A stretch of DNA of 14,852 nt from DASUTW01 sp035513995 (GTDB taxonomy: Bacteria; Actinomycetota; UBA4738; CALAEC01): positions 1-14,852 of the forward strand of contig DATKBL010000050.1 of NCBI GenBank assembly GCA_035513995.1, given 5' to 3'. This document shows positions 7,060 through 13,194 of this stretch, piece by piece (the stretch's first letter is position 1; each line of letters starts with the position of its first letter). Below the pieces are notes generated by a model. That model had not been told where the DNA came from. It saw only the letters and a program-made list of their open reading frames with translations, and made no database searches. The position numbers and the translations under genes were made by a program.

Positions 7060-8372
7060 CCCAGCACCTCCTTCATCGCCCGGGCCAGCCCCTCGATCTC
7101 CTCGCGCGTCCTCCGCTCGGTGCAGGCCACCATCAAGGTCTCGCCGTCGGCCGGCCCCACGAGGTAGCCGTGCTCGAGGAGGGCGTCCCGGACCGCACCC
7201 GGCGCCCGAGCCTCGAAGGACAGGGCGAACTCCTTGAAGAACGGCACCCCGGGTTGGGCCAGGGCTACCCCATCGATCTCAGCGAGCAGGCCGGCCGCGT
7301 ACCGGGCCTTGGCGGCGGAGGCCTCCCCCACCTCGCGCAGGCCCTGGGGCCCGAGCCAGGCCAGGTAGATCCCGGCCGCGATCGCCATCAGCGTCTGATT
7401 CGTGCAGATGTTCGAGGTGGCCTTGGCCCGACGGATGTGCTGCTCCCTCGCCTGGAGGGTGAGCACGAACCCGAGGTTCCCGTCCTGGTCCTCGGTCCTG
7501 CCGACGATCCGCCCCGGGAGCCTCCGCACGTCCTCGAGGCGCGCGGCGATCACCCCGAGGTAGGGTCCTCCGAGATTCAGATGGTTCCCGAGCGACTGGC
7601 CCTCGGCCACCGCCACGTCGGCGCCCAGCCCGCCCGGGGGCGCCAGGACTCCCAGCGACAGCGGATCGAAGACCTGGATCGCGCGCGCGCCCGCCGCGCG
7701 CGCGGCCTCGAAGACCTCGCGGGCCGGCTCCAGGATTCCACGGGCGTTCGGGTGCTGGAGTATCACGCAGGCCGCGTCCTCTCGGACCTCGGGCACCCCG
7801 CTCACGCCGTCGGGAGCGGGCAGCACCTCGGGCTCGTACCCCGCTCCCCTGCCGTACGTGCGCAGGGTCTCGACGTAGCGCTGGTCGACGGTGCCGGCCA
7901 CCAGCACCCGGTCGCGGCCGGTGGCCGAGCGCGCCAGGTTGACGGCCTCCACGAGCGCCGTCGGCCCGTCGTAGAGCGAGGCGTTAGAGACCTCCAACCC
8001 CGTCAGGTCGCAGATCATCGACTGATACTCGTAGAGCGCCTGGAGCACACCCTGGGAGAGCTCAGGCTGGTAGGGCGTGTACGAGGTCTGGAGCTCCGAG
8101 CGCCCCGCGAGCGCCCACACCACCGCCGGTACGTAGTGGTCGTAGGCGCCGCCCCCTGCGAAGCAGACGAGGTCGTCGCCGTGGCGGTCCCCTCCGGCCA
8201 GCCCCTTCAGGTCCTCCAGGAGCTCCATCTCGGAGACGCTCTCGGGGAGGTCCAAGGGGCGGTCGAGCAGCACCTCGGCCGGGATGTGCGCGTAGAGGTC
8301 GTCGATCGAGGAGAGCCCGAGGGTGTCCAGCATCTCGCGGACGTCGGCGTCGGTGTGGGGCGCGAACCGCAC
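7056..8372 (-). CDS. gcvPA: Glycine dehydrogenase (decarboxylating) subunit 1, GcvPA
   Basis: A 438-residue protein, normal for subunit 1 of a split P-protein. Typical features are the N-terminal MRFAPHTDADVREMLDTLGL, the region AGGGAYDHYVPAVV, the segment SELQTSYTPYQPELSQG, and TGLEVSNASLYDGPTA. This half has the PLP-fold but lacks the catalytic lysine, which is on GcvPB, so it works only as a heterotetramer with it. The GTG at 8372 follows the stop of the small nuclease-like gene by 10 nt; Shine-Dalgarno support is weak (AGGAT about 8 nt upstream), so it likely depends on upstream translation. It forms one transcription unit with the second MerR gene, the 123-aa gene and gcvPB. Confidence 0.96.
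   Translation of the reverse strand: MRFAPHTDADVREMLDTLGLSSIDDLYAHIPAEVLLDRPLDLPESVSEMELLEDLKGLAGGDRHGDDLVCFAGGGAYDHYVPAVVWALAGRSELQTSYTPYQPELSQGVLQALYEYQSMICDLTGLEVSNASLYDGPTALVEAVNLARSATGRDRVLVAGTVDQRYVETLRTYGRGAGYEPEVLPAPDGVSGVPEVREDAACVILQHPNARGILEPAREVFEAARAAGARAIQVFDPLSLGVLAPPGGLGADVAVAEGQSLGNHLNLGGPYLGVIAARLEDVRRLPGRIVGRTEDQDGNLGFVLTLQAREQHIRRAKATSNICTNQTLMAIAAGIYLAWLGPQGLREVGEASAAKARYAAGLLAEIDGVALAQPGVPFFKEFALSFEARAPGAVRDALLEHGYLVGPADGETLMVACTERRTREEIEGLARAMKEVLG
7065..7073 (-). promoter_or_regulatory. Strong ribosome binding site for gcvPB inside the gcvPA tail
   Basis: The complement reads AAGGAGGTG, nine bases matching the anti-Shine-Dalgarno sequence, 5 nt before the gcvPB GTG at 7059. 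It is encoded within the last codons of gcvPA (Met-Lys-Glu-Val-Leu-Gly-stop). Most other genes here have weaker sites, so GcvPB seems to be tuned to strong, coupled translation. Confidence 0.8.
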
Positions 8373-8382
8373 GGGGGAAATC

Positions 8383-8754
8383 CTACCCCGCGCGATCCTC
8401 GAGCCCGTACTTGGTGACCAGCGACAGGTAGTCGCGCTGGTAGAAGATCTTGCAGTTGATGTGCGGGTAGAGCTCCTTCAGGCGGCGCACCTTCCGGTTC
8501 TTCCGCGTGACCAGCTTCTGGTTCATCGTGGTGATCTCGATGTAGAGCTCGTACTGCGGGAGGTAGAAGTCGGGCGTGAAGCGCTGGACGACGTTGCCGT
8601 CACGGTCGAACTCGAGGTCGAACGAGCGGGGCTCGTACTCCCATTCGATCTGGTAGAAGTCGAGGAGCTGGGCGAACTGTCGCTCGCTCGCGTGGGCGAA
8701 ATCGACGATCTCGCTCTTGAGGGCCTGGTCCCCGTCGAGCGTCGAACCCCTCAA
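8383..8754 (-). CDS. Small PD-(D/E)XK-nuclease-like protein of unknown function
   Basis: A 123-residue basic protein with no assigned function. The TTG at 8754 overlaps the preceding MerR stop by 4 nt (TTGA); no ATG or GTG occurs in the plausible N-terminal region, and a longer upstream reading frame would just be the MerR gene in a wrong frame. Seen: an acidic stretch YEPRSFDLEFDRDG (40-53), then FTPDFYLPQYELYIEITTMNQK (59-80) and a Lys/Arg-rich helix RKNRKVRRLKELYPHINCK (84-102), then YQRDY. The order PDFYLP, then a strand with Glu (YIEI), then Lys, resembles the core of restriction-endonuclease-like (PD-(D/E)XK) folds such as Vsr, but the canonical ExK is replaced by ExT, so catalytic activity is uncertain. 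It lies between a MerR gene and gcvPA and is translationally coupled to MerR. Confidence 0.72.
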   Translation of the reverse strand: MRGSTLDGDQALKSEIVDFAHASERQFAQLLDFYQIEWEYEPRSFDLEFDRDGNVVQRFTPDFYLPQYELYIEITTMNQKLVTRKNRKVRRLKELYPHINCKIFYQRDYLSLVTKYGLEDRAG

Positions 8755-9182
8755 CTCCCGGTCTTCCTCCCCAGCGTCTTCTCGAGGTCGGTCCACACCC
8801 GATCCACCTGGAGGGTGAACATCGTCCCCTGGCCCTGCTGCATCAGGTCGATGATCTCGTCCCTCGACTTGGCGGCGTAGATGTTCCGGCCGTCGGACAT
8901 CAGGGTCATCTCCTGGGGGGCCTCGCCCAGGTGCTCGCGGAGGTAGTCCACGGCCTTGCGGATCTTCTGGAGCGTCACCCCCGTCTCCAGGAGGTTCTTG
9001 ATCGAGCGGAGCAGCACGAGGTCCTGGAAGCCGTAGAGCCTCTGGGTCCCCGAGCCGCTGGCGTCGCGGACGCTCGGCTTGACGAGCTCGGTGCGGGCCC
9101 AGTAGTCGAGCTGCCGGTAGGTCACCCCGACGAGCTTGACCACCTCGGGGGCGCGGTACCCGTTCTCCGTCGTCGTCGCCAT
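8751..9182 (-). CDS. MerR-family transcriptional regulator, Rv1830 type
   Basis: A 143-residue regulator. The N-terminal winged helix-turn-helix is clear: YRAPEVVKLVGVTYRQLDYW (9-28), then ARTELVKPSVRDASGSGTQR (29-48), LYGFQDLVLLRSIKNLLETG (49-68) and VTLQKIRKAVDYLREH (69-84). The DYWARTxLVxPSxRxAxGSGxQRLY pattern matches M. tuberculosis Rv1830 (ResR/McdR), which regulates growth and division genes; that link is family knowledge, and the target genes here are unknown. The C-terminal part (90-143) is short and has no Cys metal-binding motif, so it is unlikely to be a metal sensor. The ATG at 9182 has an RBS (GAGAGGTGG) 3-6 nt upstream. A sigma-A-like promoter and a 26-bp dyad lie upstream. It heads a likely operon with the 123-aa gene, gcvPA and gcvPB, so gcvP is a candidate target. 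Confidence 0.93.
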   Translation of the reverse strand: MATTTENGYRAPEVVKLVGVTYRQLDYWARTELVKPSVRDASGSGTQRLYGFQDLVLLRSIKNLLETGVTLQKIRKAVDYLREHLGEAPQEMTLMSDGRNIYAAKSRDEIIDLMQQGQGTMFTLQVDRVWTDLEKTLGRKTGS

Positions 9183-9199
9183 GAGCCACCTCTCCCAGT

Positions 9200-9225
9200 C
9201 ACATTACCGTAATTACGAGAGTGTG
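9200..9225. promoter_or_regulatory. 26-bp AT-rich dyad, candidate operator of the MerR gene
   Basis: The core is the perfect 10-bp palindrome CGTAATTACG at 9208-9217. CACA at 9200-9203 and TGTG at 9222-9225 are placed symmetrically about the same centre. At least 20 of 26 positions are self-complementary. The dyad begins about at the predicted transcription start of the MerR gene and lies before its ribosome binding site, where a bound protein could block transcription. Whether the MerR protein itself binds here is inference; classic MerR operators lie between -35 and -10. Confidence 0.55.
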
Positions 9226-9229
9226 GCCG

Positions 9230-9258
9230 AGCCTAGCGCCGGCCGCGTGACGGGTCAA
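9230..9258 (-). promoter_or_regulatory. Sigma-A-like promoter for the MerR-gcvPA-gcvPB unit
   Basis: On the complement, TTGACC (9253-9258) is followed after exactly 17 nt by TAGGCT (9230-9235), giving a predicted start near 9223. The -35 element overlaps the stop codon of the upstream ATP-grasp gene, so MerR and gcvP can be expressed separately from it. The 5' leader is about 40 nt and contains the dyad at 9200-9225. Confidence 0.7.
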
Positions 9259-10763
9259 GCATCCGGCGCGTAGGCGCCCCGCGTCTCCTCATCGAGCACG
9301 CTGACGGTCCGGCGGTAGAGCTCGTCGGCCTCCTCGGCGCTGTCCCCCACCGCCGTCAGCCCCGTCTGCCCGTACTCGGGGAGGGCGGTCATCATGTGGA
9401 AGACGACGCCGCACTGGCGCGCGGGGTCGAAGTGGAGCCCGTGCCTGACGGCCACGTCGAACAGGTCGGTCGGGGTCAGACCCCGGTAGGCGTCCGACTC
9501 GACGTGGTCGCTCGCCACGAACGACTTCGCCCTGCCGCTCGGGGCGGTGAACACCCCCGTGGCCTCGTCGTAGACCCCGTCGGTGAGGAACTGCACCGTC
9601 AGGAAGGGATGGGTCGTCCCACCCTTCCTGAGGTTGAGCTCGATGGCGAACGGGTCCCACCCCTTCTCGCCCCGCACAACCACGAAGTCCACTGCGAAGC
9701 GCCCGATCACGCCTTCGGCGGCGAGCCGCTCCCCCACCTTGCGCGCCTCCCGGGAGATCGCGGTGGCGTACTCCGGGTCCGCGGGGAAGCGCGCGCCCAG
9801 GTAGGACTGGCCGCTCGGGCCGCCCAGGAGCTGGTCGTGCGTGGAGAGCATCTCCAGGACCCCCAGCGGCGTCACACGCATCTGGACGCTCGGGCTGCGC
9901 ACCTCCGGCCCCTCCACGCGCTCCTCCACCACCCCGCCCTCTGCCGCGAAGCGCTCGCCGTACGTCTCCACGGGCTCGCCCGTCTCGGTCGCCATCCCGC
10001 GCACCCGATCCGCCACGGCCTCCTCGGCCGCCGCGCTGCCGGGCTCGGGCAGCCCCTCGAGCGCCACGGTGGCGTTCCCCATCCCCGAGACCCCCTCGTC
10101 GTGCTTGACGATGGCCGACCGCATCCCCGGCCGCTCCGCCCGAAGCTCGACGATGGCGTCGACCACGTCGTCGAGGTCGCGGAGGTCCTCTCGTCCGGCC
10201 GGGTGGACCACCCCCTCCTCGGCGAACAGACGGCGGCACCCGCTCTTGGTCCCGAACCGGGAGAAGCGGGGGTCCGCGGCGTACATCGGGATCCCGAGCG
10301 CCAGCGCGAGCCGCCGCTCCCGCTCGGTCGCGAAGAACGGCACCAGGTGCGCGCGATCGGGGTCCGGGATCAGGCCTCGGATCCGCTCCAGGAGCCGGGG
10401 GCGTGCCAGCACCTTGTCGCTCAGCGACGCGTCGGATGCGTCGCCGGGGGCCAGCGTGAACAGCCGCTCGCGGGCGTGGCTGGGGATCACGCCGAGCAGC
10501 AGCCCGAAGTAGTAGTCGAGGATCGCCGGATCGATGGGGAGCGAGGTCAGGTAGATCATCCTGGCGCGCGGCTGGCGGAGGAGCAGGAGGAGGAACAGGT
10601 AGCGCTCCTCGTAGGCCTGGACCCGCGAGCCCCAGAAGATGTCCGGAGGCAGCGCGGGGACCACGACGATCGTCTGCGGGTCGGGGTTGAACGACTCGAT
10701 CGAGCCCCAGAGCGGGACGAGCTTGGCTTGGAGGGCGTCGAAACGCGCCTGGTCGTCGGCCAC
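9255..10763 (-). CDS. ATP-grasp ligase, PGM1-related (pheganomycin peptide-ligase-like)
   Basis: A 502-residue protein. The N-terminal FNPDPQTIVVVPALPPDIFW (25-44) is typical of the pre-ATP-grasp part of the PGM1-related ligase group. The ATP-grasp region has the nucleotide-binding lysine and loop AIVKHDEGVSGMGNA (217-231, Lys220), the acidic FAVDFVVV (356-363, Asp359) and the metal-binding FAIELNLRKGGTTHPF (372-387, Glu375 and Asn377). The fold makes an acyl-phosphate and joins it to an amine; PGM1 itself joins peptides to a phenylglycine-type N-terminus in pheganomycin. The substrate here is unknown and no other natural-product genes are visible, so a housekeeping or small-peptide role is equally possible. 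The GTG at 10763 has a TATCAT -10-like element 5 nt upstream and no Shine-Dalgarno, suggesting a leaderless start. It is inserted between DUF151 and the MerR gene, which are near each other in M. tuberculosis without it. Confidence 0.85.
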   Translation of the reverse strand: MADDQARFDALQAKLVPLWGSIESFNPDPQTIVVVPALPPDIFWGSRVQAYEERYLFLLLLLRQPRARMIYLTSLPIDPAILDYYFGLLLGVIPSHARERLFTLAPGDASDASLSDKVLARPRLLERIRGLIPDPDRAHLVPFFATERERRLALALGIPMYAADPRFSRFGTKSGCRRLFAEEGVVHPAGREDLRDLDDVVDAIVELRAERPGMRSAIVKHDEGVSGMGNATVALEGLPEPGSAAAEEAVADRVRGMATETGEPVETYGERFAAEGGVVEERVEGPEVRSPSVQMRVTPLGVLEMLSTHDQLLGGPSGQSYLGARFPADPEYATAISREARKVGERLAAEGVIGRFAVDFVVVRGEKGWDPFAIELNLRKGGTTHPFLTVQFLTDGVYDEATGVFTAPSGRAKSFVASDHVESDAYRGLTPTDLFDVAVRHGLHFDPARQCGVVFHMMTALPEYGQTGLTAVGDSAEEADELYRRTVSVLDEETRGAYAPDA

Positions 10764-10768
10764 GGCCG

Positions 10769-10774
10769 ATGATA
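10769..10774 (-). promoter_or_regulatory. Candidate -10 element before the ATP-grasp gene
   Basis: The complement reads TATCAT, 5 nt before the GTG at 10763, an A/T-rich hexamer in GC-rich sequence. No fitting -35 hexamer is seen 16-18 nt upstream. It could drive a leaderless transcript; weak evidence. Confidence 0.4.
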
Positions 10775-10790
10775 GTCGCCCGCCAGGGCG

Positions 10791-10805
10791 GCCAGCCAGC
10801 CAGCC
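10791..10805. repeat. Short tandem repeat (GCCA) next to the DUF151 stop
   Basis: GCCA occurs three times in a row followed by GCC, in the 42-nt gap between DUF151 and the ATP-grasp gene, directly after the DUF151 stop. It is too short to interpret but is the only simple repeat in an intergenic gap here and could vary in length by slippage. Confidence 0.5.
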
Positions 10806-11285
10806 CTACTCCTCGGCGAAGTCCTCCGGCGTGACGTCCTCGAGGAACGCCTTGAAGCGCTCGACCTCCTCCTCGGCGTCGTCCTCGCGGATCTCGACTG
10901 CGGCCGCCTCGAGCACGTCCTCGGAGGCGAAGATGGGGACCCCCGTCCTCACGGCCAGCGCGATCGCGTCGCTGGGACGCGAGGAGACCTCGTGGCTCGA
11001 CCCGTTCCGCTGGAGGTGAAGCATCGCGTAGAAGGTGCCCTCCTGGAGCTCGGTGATCTCGATCCTCTCCAGGGCGACGTGCAGCTCGTCGAGCACGTTC
11101 TTGAAGAGGTCGTGGGTCATGGGCCGCATCGGGGTGACGCCCTGCATCGCGAGGGCGATCGCCGTCGCCTCCGCGGCCCCGATCCAGATGGGAAGGTACC
11201 GCTCGCCGTCGGTCTCCTTCAGCAAGACGATGGGCTGGTTGGCGGGCAGCTCCACGCGGACGCCGACGACCGTCATCTCGACCAT
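10806..11285 (-). CDS. Bifunctional nuclease family protein (DUF151), Rv1829 type
   Basis: A 159-residue protein of the DUF151 family. Seen motifs: LPIWIGAAEATAIALAMQGV (31-50), RPMTHDLFKNVLDEL (54-68), EGTFYAMLHL and the signature SSRPSDAIALAVRTGVPIFA (100-119). The C-terminal ~35 residues are highly acidic. Plant and Thermotoga family members have been described as having DNase/RNase activity, but the bacterial role is not settled. Start ATG at 11285; only 8 nt separate it from a strong -10 (TACAGT), so the transcript is probably nearly leaderless. M. tuberculosis Rv1829 lies between the two MerR genes; here hpt and the D,D-carboxypeptidase precede it and the ATP-grasp ligase follows. Confidence 0.93.
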   Translation of the reverse strand: MVEMTVVGVRVELPANQPIVLLKETDGERYLPIWIGAAEATAIALAMQGVTPMRPMTHDLFKNVLDELHVALERIEITELQEGTFYAMLHLQRNGSSHEVSSRPSDAIALAVRTGVPIFASEDVLEAAAVEIREDDAEEEVERFKAFLEDVTPEDFAEE

Positions 11286-11293
11286 GGCTCTCG

Positions 11294-11322
11294 ACTGTAT
11301 CCCCAGACCCCGAGGGCGGCAA
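11294..11322 (-). promoter_or_regulatory. Sigma-A-like promoter for DUF151 (near-leaderless)
   Basis: On the complement TTGCCG (11317-11322), 17 nt, TACAGT (11294-11299). The predicted start is near 11287, only about 2 nt before the ATG at 11285, so there is no room for a Shine-Dalgarno site. It shares the -10 hexamer with the promoter before the FHA gene. Confidence 0.68.
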
Positions 11323-11331
11323 CCGCCTCGC

Positions 11332-11907
11332 TCAGGAGGGTCTTTGGAGGTGCGGGACGAGCGCGAGCGGATCCTCCTCGAGCTCCTGCGGGTCGACCTC
11401 GAGGATGCACCGGAGGTTCCGGTAGCGCTCGGCGTGGTCGAGCCCGTACCCGACGACGAAGCGGTCGGGGCAGTCGAACCCCCGGTACCGGATCTCGACC
11501 GGCGCGATCCTGCGCACCGACTTGTCGAGCAGCGCGCACACCGAGATCGAGGCCGGCTCGCGGGAGGACAGCGTGGAGAGCAGGTACGAGAGGGTCAGCC
11601 CCGTGTCCACGATGTCCTCGACGAGGATCACGTGGTGCCCCCCGATGTCGAGCTCGAGGTCCTGGAGGATGCGCACCACGCCCATGCTCTCCTCGGCGCC
11701 CCCGTAGGACGAGATCGCCATGAAGTCCATCCGGCAGGTGATCGTGGTCGCCTTCATCAGGTCGGCGAGGAACCAGGCGGCTCCCTTGAGGACCGAGACG
11801 AGGATGGGGTCCCGACCCGCGTAGTCGCGGCTGATCTCCGCGGCGAGCTCCCCGACCCGCTGCTGGATCGCGTCCTCGGTGTAGAGGACGCGTGCTCCTT
11901 CCTCCAT
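11332..11907 (-). CDS. hpt: Hypoxanthine phosphoribosyltransferase
   Basis: A 191-residue purine salvage enzyme that makes IMP or GMP from hypoxanthine or guanine and PRPP. Seen: the first loop SVLKGA (38-43), the PRPP-binding loop VILVEDIVDTGLTL (93-106) with Glu97, Asp98 and Asp101, the base-binding lysine in LLDKS (Lys129) and FDCPDRFVVGYGLDHAERYR (144-163). The ATG at 11907 is chosen because the typical N-terminus starts here (VLYTEDAIQQRV follows). In-frame ATGs at 11919 and 11973 would add unrelated residues; the one at 11973 overlaps the upstream gene by 22 nt and the one at 11919 lies inside the -10 TATGCT. Usually hpt sits beside tilS and ftsH; here it lies between a D,D-carboxypeptidase and DUF151, a rearranged location. 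Confidence 0.96.
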   Translation of the reverse strand: MEEGARVLYTEDAIQQRVGELAAEISRDYAGRDPILVSVLKGAAWFLADLMKATTITCRMDFMAISSYGGAEESMGVVRILQDLELDIGGHHVILVEDIVDTGLTLSYLLSTLSSREPASISVCALLDKSVRRIAPVEIRYRGFDCPDRFVVGYGLDHAERYRNLRCILEVDPQELEEDPLALVPHLQRPS

Positions 11908-11914
11908 CGCTCGT

Positions 11915-11920
11915 AGCATA
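11915..11920 (-). promoter_or_regulatory. Candidate -10 element for leaderless hpt
   Basis: The complement reads TATGCT, ending 7 nt before the hpt ATG at 11907, the spacing expected if transcription begins at the ATG. No -35 consensus is found at 16-18 nt. There is no clear Shine-Dalgarno, which agrees with a leaderless start. Confidence 0.5.
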
Positions 11921-11951
11921 CCCGCGCCCCGCGCCCCACCCGTGGAGGCGT

Positions 11952-13184
11952 TCAGAAGACAGCCTCGAGCCATCGCGGGATCGTGGAGGCGATCGAGTCC
12001 ACGAGCTCATCCCACCACGGTGGGAGCTCTCCGCGGGTCGGCTCCGCCCCGACATCCACGCTCGCCACGAGAGGCGCGCGTCCCGCCTCCTCCCCCTCCA
12101 CGAGCGAGATCACCTCGCCCACGACGTCGCCGGCTCGCACGGGGAGACCGAACGCGGGGTCTGGGAGCACGCGCAGCGTCGACCCCTGTCCCCGGCGGAC
12201 CAGGGCCTCGATCGCCGCGCCGGTCTCGACCGGGACCTCTCGGCCGTCGATCGAAAGGGGCTGCAGCGGCTCTCCCTCTCCGACCAGCGTGCGGATCCGC
12301 CAGGCGAAGAACCCGTGGTCGAGGACGGCGGCCGCGTCCGAGAAGGCCGCCTCGGGCGAGCCGAGCAAGACCGCCGCGAAGCGACGACCGTCCCGCTCGG
12401 CGGCGGCGACGAGGCAGAAGCCGGCCGCCGACGTGAAGCCGGTCTTCACCCCCACGCTCCCCTCGTACAGCCAGAGCATCGCGTTGCGGCTCTGGATCCT
12501 CCGGGCCGGGCCTCGGGGCGCAGGGATCACGCGGAGCTTGGTGCGAGCGATGCGCACGAAGGCCGGGTGCGTGAAGGCCTCGGCCGTGAGCTCCGCCAGG
12601 TCTCGCGCCGTGGAGAATCCCCGATCGTCCAGGCCGTGAGGGCTGCGGAACTCGGTGTCGCGAAGACCGAGCTCCCGGCCGCGGCGGTTCATGCGCCGCA
12701 CGAACCGCTCGACCGACCCGCCGAGGTGCTCCGCGAGGGCGATCGCCCCGTCGTTCGACGACTGGAGCAGGAGCGCGTAGAGCAGCTCTTCGAGTGGGAT
12801 GCGCTCGCCCGGCACGAGCCCCAGCTCCGACCCGGTCTGGCCCGCCGCGCGCTCGCTGACGGTCACGAGGTCGCGGAGCTCCGCCGACTCCAGCGCCACG
12901 AGCACCGTCATGATCTTCGTGAGGCTGGCGACGGGGCGGCGATCTCCCGCGCGCCGCTCCCAGAGGATCCGGCGACCATCGAGGTCCACGAGCGCAACCG
13001 AGGCGGCGGCGACGCGCGGCGGCCTCGCCGAGGGCTCCGGGGTCTCCAGCGACTGCGGGTACGGCGAGGGGGACCCCACCGGGGGCACCGGCGTCGGAGG
13101 CGGACCGGCCTGCCCGTCCGCGGGGGCGGCCGGCAGAACCGGAGCAATGGCCACGGCCAGGACCGCTCCGAGGAACCGCCGCAT
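11952..13184 (-). CDS. D-alanyl-D-alanine carboxypeptidase (peptidase S11)
   Basis: A 410-residue exported enzyme that trims peptidoglycan stem peptides. Seen: an N-terminal signal peptide (~1-24: MRRFLGAVLAVAIAPVLPAA), a Pro-rich linker (28-57), then the three penicillin-binding motifs: SLTK (87-90, nucleophile Ser87), SSN (142-144) and KTG (247-249). A C-terminal domain follows (~290-375), and the last ~25 residues (WWDELVDSIASTIPRWLEAVF) form an amphipathic helix like the membrane anchor of E. coli PBP5. The overall length matches the family. The ATG at 13184 follows the MerR stop by 10 nt and lacks a Shine-Dalgarno site (the preceding mRNA is CCCCCUCCG), so translation probably depends on coupling to the MerR gene. 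Linking cell-wall trimming to this regulator cluster is unusual but not proven functional. Confidence 0.95.
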   Translation of the reverse strand: MRRFLGAVLAVAIAPVLPAAPADGQAGPPPTPVPPVGSPSPYPQSLETPEPSARPPRVAAASVALVDLDGRRILWERRAGDRRPVASLTKIMTVLVALESAELRDLVTVSERAAGQTGSELGLVPGERIPLEELLYALLLQSSNDGAIALAEHLGGSVERFVRRMNRRGRELGLRDTEFRSPHGLDDRGFSTARDLAELTAEAFTHPAFVRIARTKLRVIPAPRGPARRIQSRNAMLWLYEGSVGVKTGFTSAAGFCLVAAAERDGRRFAAVLLGSPEAAFSDAAAVLDHGFFAWRIRTLVGEGEPLQPLSIDGREVPVETGAAIEALVRRGQGSTLRVLPDPAFGLPVRAGDVVGEVISLVEGEEAGRAPLVASVDVGAEPTRGELPPWWDELVDSIASTIPRWLEAVF

Positions 13185-13194
13185 CGGAGGGGGC

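Noticed and set aside
5671..7167. 498-codon + strand open frame opposite gcvPB
   Set aside because: The opposite strand encodes GcvPB with its PLP lysine motif; this is a shadow frame.
7681..7706. Run of alternating GC (possible Z-DNA or hairpin)
   Set aside because: It lies inside gcvPA and encodes an Ala/Arg-rich stretch of the protein; high GC alone explains it.
8755..9189. N-terminal extension of the 123-aa nuclease-like protein through the MerR gene
   Set aside because: This part is the MerR gene in another frame and is Pro/Gly/Arg/Asp-rich; recognisable sequence begins only at the TTG at 8754.
11908..11973. Longer start for hpt
   Set aside because: The extra residues do not resemble the HPRT N-terminus, overlap the upstream gene and cover the candidate -10 element.
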